Source of the DNA: Spirochaetales bacterium
GTDB lineage: Bacteria > Spirochaetota > Spirochaetia > DSM-27196 > SLAA01
Direction of reading: 5' to 3'
Assembly: GCA_007126415.1 (NCBI GenBank)
Contig: SLBH01000123.1
Span: forward strand, 1 to 6,155
Length of the DNA: 6,155 bases
This document shows, piece after piece, positions 1 through 4,820 of the stretch (position 1 is the first letter of the stretch; every line of letters starts with the position of its first letter). The translations under genes and the position numbers were made by a program. The notes under the pieces were generated by a model. It was not told the DNA's origin and made no database searches. It worked only from the letters and a program-made list of their open reading frames with translations.

Positions 1-696
1 GAGTATCGAGAGCTCAATTCATCCGGGCGGGAGCACGGATCGGCGCGCCGACAAGCCCGCCGGCTATACTGCGGCTATAGCTTCAGCCCCGGCTCGCCCG
101 AGGCCCCGGAGGAGCCGAGGTCGTCCGAAGCGTTCGAGGCGTCCGAGACGAACGGAGTGTGGGGTGAAACCGCCCGCGGACACGCCGACTCGCCCCGTCG
201 CATCGTGGTGGCGCTCGGTACTTTTCTGGCCGCTCGTGACGATGTCCTCACCGCGCTCGCGACCGGCTTGCGAACCCTGTTCCCAGACGCAACCCTCGCT
301 ATCGGCGCCGGTGAACACGCCGAAAGGCTGCGTGGGCAGGTACCCCCACCCGCGATCGTAGATTCGTTCATTCCGCAACGCGAGCTACTACAGGAGGCCG
401 AGCTCTTCGTGCATCACGGAGGGGTAAGTTCGCTCACCGAAGGCCTGTACTATCGCGTTCCGACGATCGTGATGCCGTTTTCAAGCGACCAGTTCAATGT
501 CGCCGCCGATCTCGAGCGGCACGGCTTCGGCGCGGTGCTCAACCCAAACCACATCACCGAGGCGGGTCTTAAGGAAGCGGTCGAAGGGGCGCGGTCGAAG
601 TCCGCGCTCTCGGCGCTCGCCGTCCTCAGCCGCCAGGTCCGCGGACGCGGCCCGGCCTACGCCGCCGACGCGATACTCGAGCTGCTGAAGCGCTGA
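1..696 (+). CDS. GT1/MGT-type glycosyltransferase, C-terminal half (5' partial)
   Basis: The frame is open from base 1 to the TGA at 694-696, so 231 residues are visible and the start lies outside the window. The part from about residue 67 matches the nucleotide-sugar-binding C-terminal lobe of GT1 glycosyltransferases (macrolide/UDP-glucosyltransferase, YjiC-like type). It starts with a beta strand and the 'VALGTFLAARDDVL' loop, followed by 'FVHHGGVSSLTEG' (HHGG at about 138-141) and 'MPFSSDQFNVAA' (Asp-Gln at about 163-164). In the family these segments bind the diphosphate and sugar of an NDP-sugar donor. The acceptor-binding N-terminal lobe is not in the window, so the substrate cannot be inferred. 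Residues about 29-65 are a Pro/Glu/Ser-rich low-complexity linker between the lobes. A GTG at 157 is in frame but has no convincing ribosome binding site and would leave out the N-terminal lobe, so it is not taken as the start. The gene converges on the minus-strand gene run. Family assignment is firm; specificity is unknown. Confidence 0.88.
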   Translation, partial: EYRELNSSGREHGSARRQARRLYCGYSFSPGSPEAPEEPRSSEAFEASETNGVWGETARGHADSPRRIVVALGTFLAARDDVLTALATGLRTLFPDATLAIGAGEHAERLRGQVPPPAIVDSFIPQRELLQEAELFVHHGGVSSLTEGLYYRVPTIVMPFSSDQFNVAADLERHGFGAVLNPNHITEAGLKEAVEGARSKSALSALAVLSRQVRGRGPAYAADAILELLKR

Positions 697-728
697 TCGC
701 GAACCCGCGCGCTGATCGCGAACCCACC
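691..728. repeat. 19-bp tandem duplication at a convergent gene end
   Basis: Two adjacent 19-bp units (691-709 and 710-728) share their first 16 bases, CGCTGATCGCGAACCC, and differ at two of the last three. The first unit contains the TGA stop of the glycosyltransferase (694-696). The second repeats a TGA at 713-715 in another frame. The repeat fills most of the gap between the two convergent stops. It is probably a slippage duplication. No T-tract or strong hairpin makes it a terminator. Confidence 0.85.
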
Positions 729-734
729 GATTCG

Positions 735-2183
735 CTATCGGGGGCCGGTCACCACCGTCACGAGGCCCATCTCACCGTCTACCGCTACCGGCGTACCGTC
801 CTCGATGAACTCGAGATCCCCGACACTCGAGACGCACGGCAGCCCACGCTCACGGGCGAGCAACGCGCCGAGCCCAAGCGGAGTCCCGGCGTGCTCAACG
901 AACGCGACAACGCCACCGGAACCCGCGGCCGTCGAGGCCAACGCAGCCTGGAAAACCGGGACCGTAAGGCGCTCGCAAGCCACCACTACACCTTCTCGAG
1001 CCATTGCTGCCGGGCCACCCTGCGCGGCGGCCACGCCGGCGTCGGCCGGCGGGCCTTCGCCGCCCGCGCCGTTCGCCGCAACGCGCACCACCACTCCCCG
1101 AACGCGTCCCGGCGCGGTCGCAATCCCCACCAGCTGCTGTGCGGCGAGCAGGGGCCGTCGCGCTGCGCGCGCGGTTGTACGAGGCGGCGCTTCTGAAGGG
1201 GCAGTTCCCGTCCACCGGACTGAACGAGAGATTCTCCGTTCAACGGCGTATGCCCTCCGTGCGAGCGCGAGCAACCGCCTGCCGTCGTGATCTCCGGCCG
1301 CCTCTACTCCTGCAAGATAGGCTTCGCTCAGGCGCTCGGCCTCGGCGTGCACGGAAGCGATCACGCCCAGAAACTCAAACGGGTCGGCAGGAGCAATCAC
1401 GCGGTTATATCTGAGTCCGAGGGCGTAGCGTACAAGCATCGGCGCCCAGGCCGTTACCCCGTCGCCTGCGCCGGGCTCCGCTAAGCTCCTGATCTGCTCG
1501 AGCCGGTGGACAAGCGGCTCGAGCGTTTCCGCGGCAAGCGGAACCGGGGCTGAGCCTGGAAGCTCCGCGTAGCGCAGGTCGACCGTTACCTCCGACGGCT
1601 CGCCGTCGGTTGCTGCGACGGCAGGCCCGCTGTATTCGTCCGCGACGGCGGCGTCGGCGACGCTTGCGGCGGCGGTAGTTGTGCTCACCAGTTTGGGCTC
1701 AAAACGCTCAAGCTCGGCGCGCGAAGGTAAGCTCGGTGCGGTGCTCGCATCGCTGCACCAGGCCGCAACCTCGCCCCAGATTCGCGCCCACGCGACCCGG
1801 ACCGATCGAACCGCCTGGGCGTGTGGCCCGAGCGAGAGGAGCTCGTAGCGCCTCGCCTGGAGCGGGTCGAGCCGGCTCCGCCCCGCCGAACGCGGCGACG
1901 GCAACGGAACGAGCAGAAGCTCTCGCCCACCCTCGTTTGCCCGGTCCACGAGTTCGAGCAACTCCCGCTCGGTACGCTCCGGGAGTTCAGTCTGCAAAAA
2001 CAGCTGCTCGACCTCGATCGCAGAAGACCAGAGTTGTTCGAGATCCGGGTTTTGATACCGTCGTCCCTCGATCAAGAGCGCAAGGCGGGTACCCAGGCCT
2101 GTGGCTGCCAGATACTCAAGCAGGCAACTGGTCGGGATGTTGTGCTCGGGCTGCGGACTCGCCCGATCGGCGCGCTCACTCAT
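735..2183 (-). CDS. Degenerate PEP synthase/PPDK-like protein with swivelling domain
   Basis: This gene encodes 482 residues. The last 130 (about 350-479) resemble the PEP-utilising phosphohistidine swivelling domain, opening with 'GIATAPGRVRGVVVRV' and closing with 'ARERGLPCV', then 'DGTPVAVDGEMGLV'. In active members the motif reads [ST]-H-x-A-x-x-A-R and the His carries phosphate; here it reads G-L-G-A-L-L-A-R, with Leu438 (bases 870-872) in the His position. Residues about 87-142 resemble part of the PPDK N-terminal ATP-grasp domain: 'ARRYELLSLGP' sits where F-A-G-Q-x-E-T-x-L-N-V is usual, followed by 'AVRSVRVAWARIWGEVAAW'. The R-S-S-A-T-x-E-D motif before it is replaced by 'VPLPSPRSAG'. 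Residues 185-203 weakly resemble the 'SGVAFT..P..GD..E' segment. The middle is helical and Ala-rich. A complete PEP synthase is about 750-800 residues, so this protein is shortened and probably catalytically inactive, yet it has no frameshift. The ATG at 2183 was chosen because GGTGAGG precedes it by 6 bases; an in-frame GTG at 2195 is the alternative. The swivel call is good; the ATP-grasp call is weaker. Confidence 0.72.
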   Translation of the reverse strand: MSERADRASPQPEHNIPTSCLLEYLAATGLGTRLALLIEGRRYQNPDLEQLWSSAIEVEQLFLQTELPERTERELLELVDRANEGGRELLLVPLPSPRSAGRSRLDPLQARRYELLSLGPHAQAVRSVRVAWARIWGEVAAWCSDASTAPSLPSRAELERFEPKLVSTTTAAASVADAAVADEYSGPAVAATDGEPSEVTVDLRYAELPGSAPVPLAAETLEPLVHRLEQIRSLAEPGAGDGVTAWAPMLVRYALGLRYNRVIAPADPFEFLGVIASVHAEAERLSEAYLAGVEAAGDHDGRRLLALARRAYAVERRISRSVRWTGTAPSEAPPRTTARAARRPLLAAQQLVGIATAPGRVRGVVVRVAANGAGGEGPPADAGVAAAQGGPAAMAREGVVVACERLTVPVFQAALASTAAGSGGVVAFVEHAGTPLGLGALLARERGLPCVSSVGDLEFIEDGTPVAVDGEMGLVTVVTGPR

Positions 2184-2655
2184 CGTCGGCCTCACCAGCT
2201 CGGTTCTCGCCCGGCCGCAACACGATCACGTGTTGAAATCGGTCGACCACGTCGTAGCGCTCGGCCGCAATTCGCATGATCGCGCTTCCGGGGGCATCCA
2301 CAAACTCCCTCATAGCGGGGTACTTTGCGATATAGAGTTCGCGATACAAACCGCAGCTCTCCGGCGCGAGGAGTTCAACCGAACCGCGCGCTTCTATCCC
2401 GGTAACCTGCATCAATTCATCGGTCCGATCACGCCGGTCGTCGATGAACAGCGCGACGCGGGGTCGCTCCAAAGCGTACCGATACTTCCGCGTATTCTGC
2501 GGAGTCACGAACACCAGACTTCCCATGTCGTCGGCCGAGACGAACGCTACGATTGAACAGTGTGGCTCGCCTGCATCGTTCACGGTGGTGAGTACGCCGT
2601 AGAGTTGTTCCGAAAGAATTCCCTTTACCCGGGAGTTGATATCACCTTCGCTCAC
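2176..2655 (-). CDS. Pyridoxamine 5'-phosphate oxidase-like FMN-binding split-barrel protein
   Basis: The 159-residue product has the length and pattern of single-domain PPOX-family split-barrel proteins. Residues about 10-36 ('VKGILSEQLYGVLTTVNDAGEP', shortened: strand, turn, strand) form the first hairpin, in which family members discriminate substrates. Residues 53-73, including 'NTRKYRYALERPRVALFIDD', match the flavin-phosphate-binding stretch (T/K...L...P.V.l.id). 'MQVTGIEARGSVELL' (about 82-96) is the following barrel strand. Family members bind FMN, F420 or haem and act as oxidases, reductases or stress proteins, usually as cytoplasmic dimers. The sequence does not show which applies here, and true PNPOx activity is not implied. 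The GTG start at 2655 is supported by AAGGAG 6 bases upstream. It follows the GT4 gene by 29 bases and overlaps the PEP synthase-like gene by 8, so all three are probably co-expressed. Confidence 0.85.
   Translation of the reverse strand: MSEGDINSRVKGILSEQLYGVLTTVNDAGEPHCSIVAFVSADDMGSLVFVTPQNTRKYRYALERPRVALFIDDRRDRTDELMQVTGIEARGSVELLAPESCGLYRELYIAKYPAMREFVDAPGSAIMRIAAERYDVVDRFQHVIVLRPGENRAGEADDE
2190..2196 (-). promoter_or_regulatory. Ribosome binding site deciding the start of the PEP synthase-like gene
   Basis: The minus strand reads GGTGAGG here, 6 bases before the ATG at 2183-2181. It lies inside the upstream flavin-protein gene, and the two reading frames share ATGAGTGA (2183-2176). The site favours this ATG over the in-frame GTG at 2195, which would overlap the site itself. 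The arrangement is typical of translational coupling. Confidence 0.6.
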
Positions 2656-2661
2656 ACCACA

Positions 2662-2667
2662 CTCCTT
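2662..2667 (-). promoter_or_regulatory. Strong Shine-Dalgarno supporting a GTG start
   Basis: The minus strand reads AAGGAG, 6 bases before the GTG at 2655-2653. This is the best ribosome binding site in the window, and it fixes the non-ATG start of the flavin split-barrel gene. Confidence 0.75.
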
Positions 2668-2691
2668 ATGTGTTACACCATTTGCTACACC
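2668..2691 (-). repeat. Tandem imperfect 12-mer in the gap between the GT4 and PPOX-like genes
   Basis: Read on the minus strand, GGTGTAGCAAAT (2691-2680) is followed directly by GGTGTAACACAT (2679-2668), with 10 of 12 positions identical. The first unit includes the TAG stop of the GT4 gene (2687-2685). The second ends one base before the AAGGAG ribosome binding site. The small palindrome GTGTTACAC (2670-2678) lies in the second unit. The sites are about one helical turn apart, which would suit a protein- or RNA-level control site, but nothing proves function. Confidence 0.6.
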
Positions 2692-4736
2692 GGTTTTCGA
2701 GAGCCGGCAGCCGTCGCTGCAGCTGCAGCGACCCTTCGGTAAAACTCATCGTACTCAGCTGCCATCGCCTCAACCGAGTAGCGCTCAAGCACCGTTCGCC
2801 GCGCTTCGTGTTTGATACTCGTAACCGCGTCCAGGGACCGTGGGCTGTCGATCAGAATGACTCGAAGCTCCTTCTGTAAGGTAGCGGCGTCGCGGGTATC
2901 CACAAGAAAGCCGTTCACCCCATGCCGAATGTAGCTCCGCGGGCCACCTCGCAGAGGAGCCAACACCGGCATCTCACACGCCATCGCCTCTAAGATCGAA
3001 AGGCCGAACTCTTCTTTGAGGCTCGGACAGACGTAGTGATCTAACCCGTCGCGCTCAGGAACGCGCCGCGCATGCCACGATAACAGCGCGCGCACCACAC
3101 CGTTATCTTGTGCCGGGAGGTGCGCGAATCGCCCCGCCGGCACCGCCGCGGCGGCTCCGCGTATACCGGCGATGAGCCGCTGCTCCTCAGGCGACGGCGA
3201 CTCGAGGTCGCCTCCGACCAACACCAGATTGAAGCGTTCATGGAGCCCGCCTTTCGACCAAGCGTGGACAAGGGCAACCTGCCCCTTGATCTCGCTCAAT
3301 CGCCCAACGCTTACCAAGCACGGCCAAGCGAGCCGCTCCGAATCGAGCGCGTGGCGGTGTCCGCAATCGCAGAGCAGTGAAGTAGGGTCGGCAAGCGCCG
3401 GAGGTTCGCCGGTTGCAACGCCTTCGTCTATAGCGGCGGTGACGCGCGATCCGATGTTCTCAAGCTGTGGGTAGTAGGCAATCAGTTGTTCGGCGAACGC
3501 GTTCCGCCCGATCGCAACCACGCCGTCGGCGCGGCGAAGCAGTTCATCTCCCACCACAACGCGATTGAAGATCGAGAGCGCTTCGTCCTCACTCCGCGTC
3601 AGCAGCGCACCGTCGGCACCGCAAACGGTGCGATGAGGGTCGGGCGTTAGGGTCACGACTATCGGGCGTCGGTGCGCCTGCGCCACGCGCGCGACCGCAC
3701 GCGAGGCGTTATCGAGGAAGCGGACGTGGATTGCTCCTCCACCGATCGGACTGCCTCGAAAGACGTGCTCAACCGCTCGTTCCACGCGATGCTCTGCGCG
3801 CAGAAAGCCGTCCGCGTCTTGACTCGGCAGGTACACCGGGATTCTTACCAAGAGATGCCCCGGTGCAATCTCGCGGTAGGCTTCAAACCGATAGCCGCAG
3901 GCACGGCTGTCGTAGCACACCAGCGTGACGACCGCGCGACCACGCGCCGCGAGACCGGATCCGAGCTCGCGCAGCAGGCTACCGATCCCGCCGCTACCGC
4001 CTTTTCCGAGACGAGTGGGATCGCCGTAGAACACCGACTGCACAACTGCAGCGTCCGAATGAAGATCGCCGCTTTCGAGTAGGCCGATCACGTTGAGAAC
4101 TTCACGCAGGTCTTCCGGTCGCCCTGCGGCGGCAAACTCGTCCCACGCCGCCCCGAGCCCATGTAACTCCGTGAGCGCCAACAGCGCCTCTGCGCGAACG
4201 CCCCAAGGGAGCGCCGAGCGCACCACCTCGTGCAACTCAGGCGTTGCGTCTTGAAGGGCGGCCTCGGCGACGTACCCTACGAGTTCCACCACGGCTGCGT
4301 GCTCGAGGCGATCACCCGCGCCCGCGCGTAGCAAGCGGCGAACCTCAGCGCTCTCGAACGGGCGCAGCTCGGCCGCTCGTGCGAACGCGTAAACCACTTC
4401 CACGCCTTTCGCGGAGCGTTGGTGCGTTGTCTCGGGCGTTGCGATCCGCCGCTCAAGCTCGCGCCGTAACTCGGGCTCGGCGGTACGCACCACCTCCGCG
4501 AGACGCTGATCTAGGTATGCCGAGTAGCCGAGGCGCTCGAACGCGGCCTCTACCACGGGTTTCGCCGGCGGTGCGGCGCACAGCGCGGCGTTTAGCTCGA
4601 GCTGCGGGGGAAGCTCCCGGCCATGTTCGAGACGTGCGCCGAGACACGCTGCGGCGAGGCACCGAAACCCTTCGTGATTTGCGTGCACACCTTCGAGATA
4701 CAGCTCTTTTCGTAGCCGCGCGAACTCGTCCGGCAC
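2685..4736 (-). CDS. Sucrose synthase/GT4-like glycosyltransferase with helical N-terminal region
   Basis: The product has 683 residues. Residues 1 to about 230 are predicted helical, with HEAT-like patterns such as 'WGVRAEALLALTELHG', and I recognise no named domain there. From about 233 the protein is a GT-B glycosyltransferase of family GT4. It has a Gly-rich donor loop 'GKGGSGGIG' (244-252), then 'VTLTPDPHRTV' with His368 in the first lobe. The second lobe starts 'VSVGRLSEIKGQ' (Arg479, Lys484), followed by 'NLVLVGGD', the E-x7-E motif (Glu575 and Glu583, 'EEFGLSILEAMACEMPV') and 'GGPRSYIRHGVNGFLVD'. The second lobe is closest to sucrose synthase and sucrose-phosphate synthase, which transfer glucose to or from fructose or its phosphate; the actual acceptor here is unknown. 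A Cys/His-rich insert (Cys456, Cys458, His460, His462, Cys473) sits between the lobes. No signal peptide or membrane span is seen, so it is cytoplasmic. The GTG at 4736 was chosen because GAGGGG precedes it by 4 bases; a TTG at 4748 lacks such a site. Confidence 0.87.
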   Translation of the reverse strand: MPDEFARLRKELYLEGVHANHEGFRCLAAACLGARLEHGRELPPQLELNAALCAAPPAKPVVEAAFERLGYSAYLDQRLAEVVRTAEPELRRELERRIATPETTHQRSAKGVEVVYAFARAAELRPFESAEVRRLLRAGAGDRLEHAAVVELVGYVAEAALQDATPELHEVVRSALPWGVRAEALLALTELHGLGAAWDEFAAAGRPEDLREVLNVIGLLESGDLHSDAAVVQSVFYGDPTRLGKGGSGGIGSLLRELGSGLAARGRAVVTLVCYDSRACGYRFEAYREIAPGHLLVRIPVYLPSQDADGFLRAEHRVERAVEHVFRGSPIGGGAIHVRFLDNASRAVARVAQAHRRPIVVTLTPDPHRTVCGADGALLTRSEDEALSIFNRVVVGDELLRRADGVVAIGRNAFAEQLIAYYPQLENIGSRVTAAIDEGVATGEPPALADPTSLLCDCGHRHALDSERLAWPCLVSVGRLSEIKGQVALVHAWSKGGLHERFNLVLVGGDLESPSPEEQRLIAGIRGAAAAVPAGRFAHLPAQDNGVVRALLSWHARRVPERDGLDHYVCPSLKEEFGLSILEAMACEMPVLAPLRGGPRSYIRHGVNGFLVDTRDAATLQKELRVILIDSPRSLDAVTSIKHEARRTVLERYSVEAMAAEYDEFYRRVAAAAATAAGSRKPV
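2713..2732. repeat. 20-bp perfect palindrome inside the 3' end of the GT4 gene
   Basis: GTCGCTGCAGCTGCAGCGAC equals its own reverse complement over all 20 bases and contains two CTGCAG units. It encodes the V-A-A-A-A-A-T stretch close to the C terminus of the glycosyltransferase, 26 bases before its stop codon. Alanine codons rich in GCT/GCA favour such symmetry, so it may be incidental, but it could form a strong hairpin in the transcript just upstream of the PPOX-like gene. Confidence 0.75.
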
Positions 4737-4740
4737 CTTA

Positions 4741-4746
4741 CCCCTC
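4741..4746 (-). promoter_or_regulatory. Ribosome binding site deciding the GT4 start
   Basis: The minus strand reads GAGGGG here, 4 bases before the GTG at 4736-4734. The longer alternative, a TTG at 4748, overlaps this site and has only CTCTGCCAAAGC before it. The spacing is slightly short, so the choice is probable rather than certain. Confidence 0.55.
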
Positions 4747-4790
4747 AAGCTTTGGCAGAGTATCGCACGTTGCGCACGAGCACGCCTACG

Positions 4791-4810
4791 CGCCCCCCGG
4801 CCGGGGGCCG
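4791..4810. terminator. GC-only palindrome after the acidic-protein gene, possible terminator hairpin
   Basis: CCCCCGGCCGGGGG (4794-4807) is a perfect 14-bp palindrome, extended by two more pairs after one mismatch. It lies 13 bases past the TAG stop of the acidic-protein gene, in the 84-base gap before the GT4 start. No T-tract follows on either strand, so it is not a classical intrinsic terminator. It could pause polymerase or protect the 3' end of the upstream message. I could not find a convincing promoter in the same gap. Confidence 0.4.
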
Positions 4811-4820
4811 AGGCAGTTCG

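Noticed and set aside
61..79. CGGCTATA direct repeat (61-68 and 72-79) as a regulatory site
   Set aside because: The 8-base words lie inside coding sequence and such short repeats are common by chance in a window this size.
157..696. GTG at 157 as the start of a complete 179-residue glycosyltransferase
   Set aside because: The same frame is open to base 1, upstream codons fit the end of a first GT1 lobe, and the GTG has no convincing ribosome binding site. A half enzyme starting in a linker is unlikely.
727..741. CCGAT-TCGCT-ATCGG hairpin over the PEP synthase-like stop as a bidirectional terminator
   Set aside because: The stem is only five base pairs and no T-run follows on either strand.
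1679..2236. Long plus-strand frame opposite the PEP synthase-like gene
   Set aside because: It is antisense to a gene with recognisable domains, its product is Arg/Pro-rich with no family pattern, and such frames are expected opposite GC-rich codons.
3672..4082. Plus-strand frame opposite the GT4 gene
   Set aside because: It is fully antisense to the Gly-rich donor-binding part of a clear glycosyltransferase and has no recognisable domain.
4734..4748. TTG at 4748 as the GT4 start
   Set aside because: No Shine-Dalgarno precedes it, and the GAGGGG motif that would serve the GTG at 4736 lies within the codons it would add.
4749..4790. Promoter for the GT4 gene with GATACT as the -10 element
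   Set aside because: No acceptable -35 hexamer lies 16-18 bases upstream; the match is no better than chance in a gap this size.
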